A stretch of 38,398 nt of DNA from Novosphingobium pokkalii (GCF_014652855.1 NZ_BMZP01000026.1:6585-44982); one strand, 5' to 3'. Positions 1-7,943 are shown, counted from the first letter of the stretch. Numbers and translations are program-made. Notes: generated by a model not told the origin, from the letters alone.

Positions 1-24
1 CAGCAGCGCCGGCCCGGCGATGCA

Positions 25-2478
25 TCACTTGTAGTGGAACGTCATTTCAAGCCCCACACGGCGCGGGGTCAAGACGCCATAGGCATAGAACCGCTCCACC
101 ACGCCGGTGCGCGTGCGGTTGTAGGAACTACGGTCGTTCTCCACCGCCGTCACCGCATACTTGTCGAAGATATTGTCGGCATAGACCCCCACGTCGAACA
201 TCTCGCTGTGATAGGTCACCGAGGCGCGATGCGTGGTATAGGCGGGAATGACCTCGCCATTGCCGCGCAGGCCGACGCGGGAATAGATATTGCCGGTATA
301 GGTCGTGGCCCAGCTCGCCTCGATATCGCGACCCTCGCTCAGCGGGTAGGTGTAGGTCGCCCCCACGCTGCCCGAATGCTTGGTCGAGCCCGGCAGGCGA
401 TCGCCGGCATAGGCATCGTAGTTGACGCCGCTGCTGACCACGATTCCCGGCGCATAGGCTGTGAGATGCGCATCGTTGTAGGAATAGGTGCCGTCGATGG
501 TCAGCCTCGGGGTGATCTTGAGATGGCCCGAGAAATCGATGCCCTTCGAGACGGCGGTGCTGCCGTTGACAGTGATGCCCACGGCGCCGTTCACGGTCTG
601 GCTAGGCACCTGCACGCCCGACCAGGTGACGATGAACCCGCTCAAGGCGAACTGGAACTTCTTGTCGAACAGTGTGCCCCGCATGCCCAGTTCGCGATTG
701 CGGGTCTTGTCCGGGCCATAGGCCAGTTCATTGGGCAATGCGCAGACGTTCTGGCCGGGCGGCAGCTTGCCATCGGAGTCGAACACGCAGGGCGCCACGC
801 GGTTCACGTTGCCGGTGCGATAGCCGGTGCTGTACGTGAAGTAGGCCATGAGATCCGAGCTGAACTTGTAGGACGTGTTGGCTTTCCAAACGAGCCCGTC
901 CTTTCCTGTGCTGCCCGATTTGATCCGGCTGGGGCTGAATACGACATTGGGATAGGGCGTGCGCGCAATGCCGCCCGATGTCAGTGGCGTGTCGGTGCCG
1001 CCTTCGGCAAAGGCGTCATACTTGAAGTAGCGAAGCCCGCCGGTAACCTGCCAATCCTTGGTGATGTGGAACGTGCCTTCGCCATAGACCGCCTTTTCCT
1101 TGGTGCGGGTGTTGACGAACGACATGTATTCCAGATTGTCGGGGCGATAGACGCCGATGAAGTCCGGATAGCCAGGCACATATTCACGATATTGCGAGCC
1201 ATAGCGCATGTTGTTGTAAAACCCGCCGATCACCCAACTGAACGGCCCGCCGTGGGTTGAGACCAGGCGCAGTTCCTCGTTGAACTGGTGATACTTGGCT
1301 GTGGACTGGTTGTACGACGAAAACGCCGGGAACGCTTCATAACCATAGTCGAGGTCGAGCAGCAGGTCGGTGTTGTCGCGCTGCGCATAGATCGTCTGGT
1401 TGGTGAACGCCGTCGTCGAAACCAGTTGCGCCACGTCGAACACGTTGGCGTTGACTTCTGCGGCATAAAGATCGGACGTGCGATTGGTCGGCTCGAGATA
1501 GCGCCACGGCGCCTCGTAGTTGCCCGTGCCCAGCACGCCGGCGGCGTTGGCTTGGCGGCCCTGGGTTTTGGTGATCTGGTGGGCGTAGGTCAGGTAGACC
1601 TTCAGATCGGGATTGGCTTCCAACAGCAACTGGTTGCGCGTGGTGAAGGTGTGTTCGTAGTTCACATCCTTCTTGGAATAGAAGTTCGCGGCTCGTTGCG
1701 CGGCCGTGCCGAACGAGCCATCCGCAGCGGTGGTTCCGCGCACCGGCTGCGGGTCCGAAACGCCCGGGTCCTTCAGCAGGTAGTTATAATCCATGAAGCC
1801 CGGGTTGTCGAAATAGCCCACCGTGCTGCGCAGCGCGATGTGGTCCTTCATGATCGGGATGTTGACCGTGCCATCGGCGTTGACGCCGGCCTGGCTGGAG
1901 TGGCTTTCCCCGAACCAGCGGCCATGCAGATCGACGCTGTAGTGCTCGGTATCCGGCCGCTTGGGCATGTAGCGTACCGCGCCGGCCAGCGTGCCCAGGC
2001 CATAGAGCGTGCCTTGCGGCCCCTGCAACACTTCGACGTGATCGATGTCGAGCAGCTTGAAATCGAGATAGAGCGGGACTTCGCCGAGGTAGACGCCCAC
2101 TGCGCTGTTCGAGCTGGCGCCTTCCACGCTGGAATCGCCCGAGTTGATGCCCCGCAGGATGATCTTGCCGGTGGAACCCGGACCGGTGTCGGACACGGTC
2201 ATGCCAGGGGTGAAAGCCGCCAGCGCCTTGACGTCGTCGATCCGCTGCCGCGCCAGTTCCTGGGGGCTGACGGCGCTGATGTTGATCGGCGCGTCCTGCA
2301 AGGTCGTGGCGCGCCGCGTGGCCGTCACCACGATGTAGTTGGCGTCCGTACCAGGATCGGCCGCTGCCGCGGCATCGGGTTGCGGGGCGGCCTGGGCATG
2401 AGCCAGAGCCGGCATCGTCGTGCAGCCGAGCAGCGCCGTGGCACCCAGCAGGTTCGTTCGGAAAGATCGCTTGGTCAC
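25..2478 (-). CDS. TonB-dependent outer-membrane receptor
   Basis: Predicted 817-aa TonB-dependent receptor that would carry a ligand across the outer membrane using TonB energy. The GTG at 2478 is chosen as start because a GAGGGG ribosome site lies just upstream and the product then opens with a signal peptide (MTKRSFRTNLLGATALLG, ending ALAHAQA). Upstream in-frame ATGs would add a non-signal leader. The plug begins at about residue 50 (NYIVVTATRR) and includes LRGINSG and the conserved VEVLQGPQGTLYG; a long beta-barrel follows. The C-terminus is TFHYK, ending in lysine rather than the usual terminal aromatic residue. The gene diverges from a guanidine/urea-type ABC transporter and catabolic operon, and two NikR-like operators lie in the shared gap, so co-regulation is inferred. 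The ligand is unknown. The family call is firm; the link to guanidine, urea or a metal is guesswork. Confidence 0.93.
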   Translation of the reverse strand: MTKRSFRTNLLGATALLGCTTMPALAHAQAAPQPDAAAAADPGTDANYIVVTATRRATTLQDAPINISAVSPQELARQRIDDVKALAAFTPGMTVSDTGPGSTGKIILRGINSGDSSVEGASSNSAVGVYLGEVPLYLDFKLLDIDHVEVLQGPQGTLYGLGTLAGAVRYMPKRPDTEHYSVDLHGRWFGESHSSQAGVNADGTVNIPIMKDHIALRSTVGYFDNPGFMDYNYLLKDPGVSDPQPVRGTTAADGSFGTAAQRAANFYSKKDVNYEHTFTTRNQLLLEANPDLKVYLTYAHQITKTQGRQANAAGVLGTGNYEAPWRYLEPTNRTSDLYAAEVNANVFDVAQLVSTTAFTNQTIYAQRDNTDLLLDLDYGYEAFPAFSSYNQSTAKYHQFNEELRLVSTHGGPFSWVIGGFYNNMRYGSQYREYVPGYPDFIGVYRPDNLEYMSFVNTRTKEKAVYGEGTFHITKDWQVTGGLRYFKYDAFAEGGTDTPLTSGGIARTPYPNVVFSPSRIKSGSTGKDGLVWKANTSYKFSSDLMAYFTYSTGYRTGNVNRVAPCVFDSDGKLPPGQNVCALPNELAYGPDKTRNRELGMRGTLFDKKFQFALSGFIVTWSGVQVPSQTVNGAVGITVNGSTAVSKGIDFSGHLKITPRLTIDGTYSYNDAHLTAYAPGIVVSSGVNYDAYAGDRLPGSTKHSGSVGATYTYPLSEGRDIEASWATTYTGNIYSRVGLRGNGEVIPAYTTHRASVTYHSEMFDVGVYADNIFDKYAVTAVENDRSSYNRTRTGVVERFYAYGVLTPRRVGLEMTFHYK

Positions 2479-2682
2479 TTGTCGCCCCTCGCTTTGTTCT
2501 CGATAAAGCCTGTGCTCCGCGACACCCTCTCCCAAGGCATCTGCCCGTTTCCCGGGCTGGCGCCGGCCGCTGCCCGGCCTGACGCTGCATGACATGGCAA
2601 GACCAACGCCGTATCCGGCGTTACTTGCACGCTTCGAAAACAAGCGTGTCTGGCCTATGGGATATTCCAGGAAATTCCCGGT

Positions 2683-2707
2683 ATGGAGCGACCCTTGAGC
2701 GCTCCAT
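2683..2707. repeat. Perfect 8-bp inverted repeat (hairpin or operator)
   Basis: ATGGAGCG (2683-2690) and CGCTCCAT (2700-2707) are exact inverse complements around a 9-nt loop. If the TonB receptor is transcribed from a promoter near the upstream operator, this hairpin would lie in its leader RNA about 205-230 nt before the start codon. No run of T follows on either strand, so a classical terminator is unlikely. It may be a regulator site, an RNA structure, or chance. Confidence 0.4.
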
Positions 2708-2824
2708 CATTTGAAATACCCACAGTATTCCCATGGCCATGGCCGATGATCGGCGTGGCGATGGTGACCCGCTGTTCGTTTTTTGTGGTGTCGCCCTGAA
2801 CTCTCGACAGGCATCACGCTACCG

Positions 2825-2852
2825 ATATTACATACTTGGTCAAGCGTAATAA
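2825..2852. promoter_or_regulatory. Candidate NikR-type operator, copy 1
   Basis: ATATTAC (2825-2831), 14-nt spacer, GTAATAA (2846-2852). The half-sites are inverse complements except for the last base. Total length (28 bp) and spacing match the long-spaced operators of NikR proteins, such as the E. coli type GTATGA-N16-TCATAC and the GTGTTAC-N13/14-GTAACAC type described for Desulfovibrio. A NikR-like protein is encoded at 5966-6445. It lies about 347 nt from the TonB receptor start codon and 375 nt from the ABC gene start. Confidence 0.6.
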
Positions 2853-3141
2853 TTTTCGTGTCGTTCAGTATGATTCACTCTCAGGAAAACCGCAGAAATG
2901 CCATGATTTTCCTCGCACCTGCGATATGGAGTATGTCGTCGTCGCCATGTCACGATGGGTTTCCTCCACGAACACTTCCCGTCTGCCTCGGTTGATTCGC
3001 GACTCATCGTTGCATCGCGGTGTGATCGCTGTAGGCTGCGATATCGTGGGAAAGCCCGGTCAAACTGCCCATTTTGCTTTGGCCAGCGATGCCAGGCGGC
3101 GATGCCAGTGAGGTATGCCGAAATGGCCGGCGCCACAATGA

Positions 3142-3169
3142 ATATTACAAAAACACGAAGACGTAATAT
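3142..3169. promoter_or_regulatory. Candidate NikR-type operator, copy 2
   Basis: ATATTAC (3142-3148), 14-nt spacer, GTAATAT (3163-3169). This is a perfect inverted repeat; adding one base on each side gives AATATTAC and GTAATATT (3141-3170). It ends 58 bp before the ATG of the ABC substrate-binding gene, where a repressor could cover a promoter. Half-site sequence and spacing are the same as in the copy at 2825-2852, which makes chance unlikely. The presumed ligand is the NikR-like regulator encoded inside the operon. Confidence 0.68.
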
Positions 3170-3227
3170 TTCCCATGGACAAGGATCGGCTTTGCAGCGA
3201 TGGTGCACTGCGAAAGGGGCGCGACTC

Positions 3228-4310
3228 ATGATGAAGATGATCGGCACGGCGGGTAAGATCGCACTTCTGGCCAGCACACTGATGATGGCGTCCTGCTCCT
3301 CTGGGCCAGAGGCCGGAGCAGCCAAGAAAACCGAGTTCAACATCGGCTGGTCGATCTATGCCGGCTGGATGCCATGGCCCTATGCCCAGCAGGCGGGCAT
3401 CGTCAAGAAATGGGCCGACAAGTACGGCATCAAGATCAATATCGTCCAAGTCAACGATTACGTCGAATCCGTGAACCAGTACAACGCCGGCAAGTTCGAT
3501 GGCGTTACGCTCACCAACATGGATGCGCTGACCATCCCGGCCGCCGGGGGCAAGGATACCAGCGCGATCATCGTCGGGGACTATTCCAACGGCAACGACG
3601 GTGTCCTGCTCAAGGGTGCCAATTCGGTTGCCGCGCTCAAGGGCAAGCAGATCTACCTGGTCGAGCTTTCGGTGTCGCACTACCTGCTCGCCCGCGCCCT
3701 GGGCAATTCGGGCCTGTCGCTCAGCGATGTCAAGACAGTCAACACGTCGGACGCGGATATCGTCGGTGCCTTTTCCAGCCCGGATGCCCAGGCCGCGGTT
3801 GCCTGGAATCCCCAGCTTTCGGTCATGCGCGCCCAGCCGGGTGCCAACGAGGTGTTTTCCTCGGCGCAGATTCCGGGCGAAATCCTCGATCTGCTGGCCG
3901 TCGATACCGCCACGCTCAAGGCCAACCCCGCGCTGGGCAAGGCCCTGGCCGGCATCTGGTATGAAACCATGGCGCTGATGAAGCGGCAAGACGCGCAGGG
4001 CAAGGCCGCCCGCGCCGCGATGGCCAAGCTGGCCGGCACCACCCCGCAGGTGTTCGACAGCCAGTTGACCACCACGTTCCTCTATGACCAGCCCGCTGCC
4101 GCGGTGGCCGCTGCCGACAGCCCGGCGCTGATCACCACGATGACGCGGGTGCGCGATTTCAGCTTTGCCAAGGGCCTGTTCAAGGGCGCCAGTTCGGCCG
4201 ACGCGGTGGGCATGGCCTTCCCCGGCGGCAAGACGCTGGGCGATCCGGCCCATGTCACGCTGCGCTTCGACGACAGCTTCATGAAGCTGGCCGCCGCCGG
4301 CAAGCTCTGA
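3228..4310 (+). CDS. ABC transporter substrate-binding lipoprotein (urea carboxylase-region type)
   Basis: 360-aa periplasmic binding protein of the nitrate/taurine class, most like the family found in urea-carboxylase regions. ATG 3228 is chosen because AAAGGGG lies 8-9 nt upstream; ATG 3231 and ATG 3237 are weaker alternatives. The N-terminus is a lipoprotein signal with a lipobox-like MASC (Cys23), so the protein is probably anchored by lipid to the membrane. The mature domain starts with the family-like GWSIYAGWMPWPYAQQAGI stretch and continues with two SBP lobes (for example FDGVTLTNMDAL). It is the first gene of the operon, followed after 32 bp by its permease. Expected ligand: guanidinium, urea or a related compound, inferred from the downstream enzymes. 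Operator copy 2 lies in its promoter region. Confidence 0.9.
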   Translation: MMKMIGTAGKIALLASTLMMASCSSGPEAGAAKKTEFNIGWSIYAGWMPWPYAQQAGIVKKWADKYGIKINIVQVNDYVESVNQYNAGKFDGVTLTNMDALTIPAAGGKDTSAIIVGDYSNGNDGVLLKGANSVAALKGKQIYLVELSVSHYLLARALGNSGLSLSDVKTVNTSDADIVGAFSSPDAQAAVAWNPQLSVMRAQPGANEVFSSAQIPGEILDLLAVDTATLKANPALGKALAGIWYETMALMKRQDAQGKAARAAMAKLAGTTPQVFDSQLTTTFLYDQPAAAVAAADSPALITTMTRVRDFSFAKGLFKGASSADAVGMAFPGGKTLGDPAHVTLRFDDSFMKLAAAGKL

Positions 4311-4342
4311 CCACATTCACCCGAAAAAAGGGGACGCATGCC

Positions 4343-5158
4343 ATGCGCTGGGTCAACCGACATATGCGCCGCAATGACAGGATGATCGCCGGTGCGGTGC
4401 CGATCCTGGCGCTGCTGGTGCTCTACCTGGTGATGGCGGCGCAGCGCCACGCGCTCAATCCTGGCGACAAGATCCTGCCCCTGCCCGATGCCATGGCGCG
4501 CGGCCTTTCCGCGCTGCTGTTCCAGGCCGATCCGCTGTCCGGGCACTTCCTGTTCTGGACCGATACCTTTGCCAGCCTGGAGCGGCTGGGCCTCGGCCTG
4601 GCGCTGGCGACGCTGTCGGCGCTGGTTGCGGGTCTCGTGCTCGGCGTGCTGCCGCCGGTGCGCGCCACGCTCGGGCCGCTGGTGACGGGCATTGCGGTGA
4701 TCCCGCCGATCGCGCTGCTGCCGGTGCTGTTCATCGCGCTGGGCCTGGGCGAAACGGCCAAGGTGGCGCTGATCGTGGTCGGCATTGCCCCGCCGATGAT
4801 CCGCGACCTGACCGATTATGTCGCCAGCCTGCCGCGCGAACAGATTATCAAGGCGCAGACGCTGGGCGCCAGCAGTTGGCAGATCATGATCCGCGTTGCC
4901 CTGCCCCAGGCCATGCCCCGGCTGATCCAGGCGGTGCGCCTGGCGCTGGGCCCGGCGTGGGTGTTCCTGATCTCGGCGGAGGCGATCGCGTCCGACACCG
5001 GGCTGGGCTATCGCATCTTCCTGGTGCGGCGCTACCTCTCGATGGACGTGATCATCCCCTACGTGGCGTGGATTGCGCTGCTGGCGATCGTCATGGATTT
5101 TGCCCTGGCGCAGGCCAGCCGTCGTCTCTTCCCTTGGGCGCATGGAGCAAGCCATTGA
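4343..5158 (+). CDS. ABC transporter permease (SsuC/TauC/NrtB-like)
   Basis: 271-aa inner-membrane permease of the binding-protein-dependent class. ATG 4343 follows a strong AAGGGGA site with about 8-nt spacing; ATG 4338 is out of frame. Hydrophobic segments occur near residues 14-33, 83-103, 115-135, 139-152, 203-215 and 236-255. The cytoplasmic EAA coupling loop is visible at about residues 166-190 (EQIIKAQTLGASSWQIMIRV, then ALPQAMP), where the ATPase docks. It lies between the substrate-binding lipoprotein and the ATPase, which overlaps its stop codon, so the three form one importer. Substrate specificity is inferred only from the guanidine/urea-type enzymes downstream. Confidence 0.93.
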   Translation: MRWVNRHMRRNDRMIAGAVPILALLVLYLVMAAQRHALNPGDKILPLPDAMARGLSALLFQADPLSGHFLFWTDTFASLERLGLGLALATLSALVAGLVLGVLPPVRATLGPLVTGIAVIPPIALLPVLFIALGLGETAKVALIVVGIAPPMIRDLTDYVASLPREQIIKAQTLGASSWQIMIRVALPQAMPRLIQAVRLALGPAWVFLISAEAIASDTGLGYRIFLVRRYLSMDVIIPYVAWIALLAIVMDFALAQASRRLFPWAHGASH

Positions 5159-5949
5159 CCGCGCTCCTCACGCTCCGCGACGTCTGGGTCGAATTCGGCG
5201 ACAAGATCGTCCTGGAAAAGATCAACCTCGATGTCGCTGCCGGCAGCTTCGTCTCGATCGTCGGCCCCTCGGGCGCGGGCAAGAGCAGCCTGCTGCGCCT
5301 TGTGCTCGGCCAGGAAGCGCCCACGCGCGGCACGATCAGCCTGGACGGCGCGGTGCTGCCGCCCGAATGCGGCCCGGATCGCGGGGTGGTGTTCCAGCGC
5401 TATTCGGTGTTCCCGCACCTGACCGCCTTGCAGAACACCGTGTTCGGCCTTGAATGCGCGCAGTCGCCGCTGCTCGCCCGCCTGTTCGGCCGCGCCCGCC
5501 GCGCCGCGCAGGACGAGGCGACCGCGATGCTGGAGGCGGTTGGGCTCGCCGATGCGCTGCATCTCTATCCCGCGCAGATGTCCGGCGGGATGCAGCAGCG
5601 CCTGGCGATTGCCCAGGCCCTGCTCAAGCGCCCGCGCATCCTGCTGCTGGACGAACCGTTCGGCGCGCTCGATCCGGGCATCCGCGCCGACATGCACGTG
5701 CTGATCCGCCGTCTGTGGCGCGAGCATGCGCTGACCGTGATCATGGTGACGCATGACATCCGCGAGGCCTTCTCGCTCGGCACGCGGGTCCTGGCGCTCG
5801 ACAAGCGCCGCCACGATCCCCACGCCCCGCACCGCTACGGCGCCACCGTGGTCTATGACCTGCCGCTGCGCCCGCGCGAGGATGCGCCGCCCATGCAGGA
5901 TGGCGCGCAGGAAGAACAGCAGGCCACGCCACAGAAAGTGGCCGTATGA
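5155..5949 (+). CDS. ABC transporter ATP-binding protein
   Basis: 264-aa ATPase that energises the importer formed with the two preceding genes. The start is TTG 5155, overlapping the permease stop (ATTGA); a GGAG site lies 7 nt upstream and the protein then begins directly at the ABC domain, so translational coupling is likely. Motifs in order: Walker A GPSGAGKS (residues 37-44), Q-loop VVFQRYSVFPHLT (78-90), signature SGGMQQR (143-149), Walker B ILLLDEP (162-168) and switch His200 (VTHD). The C-terminal tail of about 60 residues is polar and proline-rich (KRRHDPHAPHR) and carries no recognised domain. It is typical of NrtD/SsuB/TauB ATPases. Confidence 0.94.
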   Translation: MTALLTLRDVWVEFGDKIVLEKINLDVAAGSFVSIVGPSGAGKSSLLRLVLGQEAPTRGTISLDGAVLPPECGPDRGVVFQRYSVFPHLTALQNTVFGLECAQSPLLARLFGRARRAAQDEATAMLEAVGLADALHLYPAQMSGGMQQRLAIAQALLKRPRILLLDEPFGALDPGIRADMHVLIRRLWREHALTVIMVTHDIREAFSLGTRVLALDKRRHDPHAPHRYGATVVYDLPLRPREDAPPMQDGAQEEQQATPQKVAV

Positions 5950-5965
5950 TCCGGGAGAACCACAG

Positions 5966-6445
5966 ATGAGCAGCGAAACCGCCACGCTCGCCCGGCTGAG
6001 CATGAGCCTGCCGGCCGACTTGTTCCGCAAGCTCGACATGATGGTCGAAGAGCGCCAGTTGCCCTCGCGCTCGCAACTGATTGCCGAGCTGATCCGCCAT
6101 GCCCTGGCCGATCACGAGGCGCTGACCCGTCCCGACGAGATGCTCGCCGGCACGATCACCATGGTCTATCGCGGCGACCGGGGCCGCGTGCGCCACCAGT
6201 TGGCGCAGACCCAGGCCGATTACCTGAAAGAGGTGATTTCCGCCCAGCACGTGTTCCTGGAGGACGACCAGAGCCTGGAAGTGCTGCTGGTCCAGGGGCC
6301 GGCCGTGCGCCTCAAGGAACTGTCCGATGCGCTGCGCCGGGTGCGCGGCGTGCAACAGCTCGAACTTGTCACCACCACTGCCCTGCTGCCGCCGATCTAT
6401 GTTCAGGACGATGGCAAGCACACCAGCAACGGAGCGGCCGCATGA
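5966..6445 (+). CDS. NikR-like ribbon-helix-helix regulator with degenerate nickel site
   Basis: 159-aa DNA-binding protein. ATG 5966 follows GGGAG by 8 nt, and the stop overlaps the next start (ATGA). Residues 9-48 form a ribbon-helix-helix domain (ARLSMSLPADLF...SRSQLIAELIRHAL); Arg10, Ser12 and Ser14 fall where E. coli NikR uses Arg3, Thr5 and Thr7 to contact DNA. Residues 60-137 align without gaps to the ACT-like effector domain of NikR (MVYRGDRG...SLEVLLVQG...RVRGVQQLEL). Of the four E. coli nickel ligands, only His87 is kept (His95 here); His76, His89 and Cys95 become Ala84, Phe97 and Ser103. A canonical square-planar nickel site therefore cannot form. I infer that it regulates its own operon through the two long-spaced operators upstream, possibly sensing an organic ligand. 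Family call strong; effector unknown. Confidence 0.87.
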   Translation: MSSETATLARLSMSLPADLFRKLDMMVEERQLPSRSQLIAELIRHALADHEALTRPDEMLAGTITMVYRGDRGRVRHQLAQTQADYLKEVISAQHVFLEDDQSLEVLLVQGPAVRLKELSDALRRVRGVQQLELVTTTALLPPIYVQDDGKHTSNGAAA

Positions 6446-7290
6446 CCGATACGCTCATCCCTTCTCCGGCCAGCGCCCTGGCCAATCCGCTCGCCGCGCG
6501 CGACCATGCCCGCAGCATGGGCGGCACCGTGGTGGAAACCATGCCGGTGCTGCCGCCCAAGGCTGCCGACCTGCCCGCCGGTGTCGATCCGGCGGACCTG
6601 GTGTGGGAAGAAACCATCGCCGCCGGTGGCTATGCCACGCGGGTGCTGGCGCGCGGCACGCGGCTGCGCCTGATCGACAAGCAGGGCGATGCCTGCGCCG
6701 GGCTCCAGGTGTGGAACGCCGTCATGCCGACCGAGCGGCTCAACGTGGCCGATACGGTCAAGGTGCAGTGGAACGCCTATCTCGGCGCGGGCAAGCTGCT
6801 GCTGTCGGACATGGGCCGCGTGCTCTTCAGTATCGTGGAAGACGGCGCGGGCACGCATGACTGCTTTTCCGGCACGTCCAATGCTGCCACCAACGCGGCG
6901 AAATATGGCGAAGGGCGCAACAGCGGCGCCTGCCCCAACGGGCGCGACCGTTTCCTGCTGGGCGCGGCCAAGCATGGCCTGGGCCGGCGCGACGTGCACC
7001 CCTGCATCAACCTGTTCAAGGGCACGCGGATCGAGCCGGACGGCACGATCACCCCGCTGGTGGGCCCCTTTGCGCCGGGCCGCGAAGTGGTGCTGCGCGC
7101 GGAAATGGACGTGATCGTGGCGATCGCCAACGTGCCCCACGTGCTCGATCCCCGGCCGGACTACACTGTCACCCCGCTGCGCGTCACCGCATGGCGCGGG
7201 CCGGTCACGCTGGGCAACGATCCCATCCGCAATGTGACGCCCGAAGGCCTGCGCGCCTTCCTCAATGTCGAAGACTATTTCCGCCGCTGA
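6442..7290 (+). CDS. DUF1989 protein, longer paralogue (probable carboxyguanidine deiminase subunit)
   Basis: 282-aa member of the DUF1989 / 'urea carboxylase-associated protein' family. It overlaps the NikR-like stop by ATGA. An N-terminal extension of about 60 residues precedes the DUF1989 core. Conserved-looking features are DACAGLQVWNA (83-93), HDCFSG (Cys141), a second Cys in GACPNGRDRF (Cys164), and RRDVHPCINLF (His186, Cys188). Cys and His of this kind bind zinc in this family. Pairs of these proteins next to an allophanate-forming carboxylase have been shown to be the heteromeric carboxyguanidine deiminase CgdAB, which converts carboxyguanidine to allophanate and ammonia. The paralogous partner follows 17 bp downstream. 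Which gene corresponds to CgdA and which to CgdB I cannot decide from sequence alone. Confidence 0.86.
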   Translation: MTDTLIPSPASALANPLAARDHARSMGGTVVETMPVLPPKAADLPAGVDPADLVWEETIAAGGYATRVLARGTRLRLIDKQGDACAGLQVWNAVMPTERLNVADTVKVQWNAYLGAGKLLLSDMGRVLFSIVEDGAGTHDCFSGTSNAATNAAKYGEGRNSGACPNGRDRFLLGAAKHGLGRRDVHPCINLFKGTRIEPDGTITPLVGPFAPGREVVLRAEMDVIVAIANVPHVLDPRPDYTVTPLRVTAWRGPVTLGNDPIRNVTPEGLRAFLNVEDYFRR

Positions 7291-7307
7291 GCAAAGGACG
7301 GATACCC

Positions 7308-7943
7308 ATGTCGAGCGATCTTCACCTCGCCGGACTTTCCGCAACCATCCTGCATGACGAGATCGTGCCCGCGCGCGCGCCCTGGCTGCACCATGTCGCC
7401 AAGGGGCAGACGCTGCGCATCGTCGATCTGGAAGGCAACCAGGCGGTCGATTTCCTGGTCTATAGCGCCGCCGACGATGCCGAGCGCTATTCCGCGCAGG
7501 ATACCGTGGCCGCACAGGGCAACCTGTTCCTGCGCGCCGGCACCACGCTCCTGTCCAACGAAGGGCGCGCGATGATGACCATCACCGCCAGCGCGGTGGA
7601 CTATCACGACACGATCGGCGGAGCCTGTTCGTGCGAATCCAACACCTTGCGCTATGGTCATCACACCAAGTGGCAACATGCCTGCGTGGAAAATTTCCTG
7701 GAGGCCAACCTTCTGGAAGGGCGCGGCAAGCGCGACATCGTGTCCAACATCAACTTCTTCATGAACGTGCCGGTGGAAGCCGATGGATCGCTGGGCATCG
7801 TTGACGGCATTTCCGCGCCCGGCCTCTCGCTCGACCTGCGCGCCGAGATGGACGTGGTGGTGGTCGTGTCCAACTGCCCGCAGATCAACAATCCCTGCAA
7901 TGCGTTCAATCCCACCCCCGTGCGCATGATCGTGGCGGCATGA
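7308..7943 (+). CDS. DUF1989 protein, shorter paralogue (probable carboxyguanidine deiminase subunit)
   Basis: 211-aa DUF1989 protein, paralogous to the preceding gene. ATG 7308 is chosen because AAGGA lies about 9 nt upstream; in-frame sequence further upstream is antisense-like and overlaps the preceding gene. The core shows RIVDLEGNQAVDFL (37-50), the Cys pair in GGACSCESN (Cys107, Cys109), Cys126 in KWQHACVENF, and KRDIVSNINFFMNV (141-154), which parallels the RRDVHPCINLF region of the partner. It ends in an ATGA overlap with the carboxylase gene. Presumed function: the second subunit of a zinc-dependent carboxyguanidine deiminase. In older annotation it would be 'urea carboxylase-associated protein'. 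Confidence 0.86.
   Translation: MSSDLHLAGLSATILHDEIVPARAPWLHHVAKGQTLRIVDLEGNQAVDFLVYSAADDAERYSAQDTVAAQGNLFLRAGTTLLSNEGRAMMTITASAVDYHDTIGGACSCESNTLRYGHHTKWQHACVENFLEANLLEGRGKRDIVSNINFFMNVPVEADGSLGIVDGISAPGLSLDLRAEMDVVVVVSNCPQINNPCNAFNPTPVRMIVAA

Larger units (their letters stand above)
2479..3227. other. 749-bp divergent regulatory region
   Basis: No convincing gene is present between the TonB receptor and the ABC lipoprotein gene. The small reading frames here lack ribosome sites and resemble no family. By eye the stretch is clearly more AT-rich than the flanking genes, as expected of a control region. It holds two copies of a long-spaced inverted repeat (2825-2852 and 3142-3169) and a GC-rich perfect 8-bp hairpin (2683-2707). 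I looked for the guanidine-I (ykkC) riboswitch boxes on both strands and did not see them. Confidence 0.7.

Noticed and set aside
2831..2872. CATACT...AGTATG inverted repeat with 30-nt spacer, resembling the E. coli NikR half-site GTATGA
   Set aside because: The spacing does not fit any NikR operator, it occurs once, and it overlaps the better-supported TATTAC-N14-GTAATA element.
2479..3227. Guanidine-I riboswitch or other known riboswitch in the leader
   Set aside because: The conserved boxes were not recognisable on either strand; only a covariance search could exclude it fully.
3060..4316. Minus-strand frame opposite the ABC substrate-binding gene
   Set aside because: The plus-strand product has a lipoprotein signal and a complete binding-protein fold with a good ribosome site.
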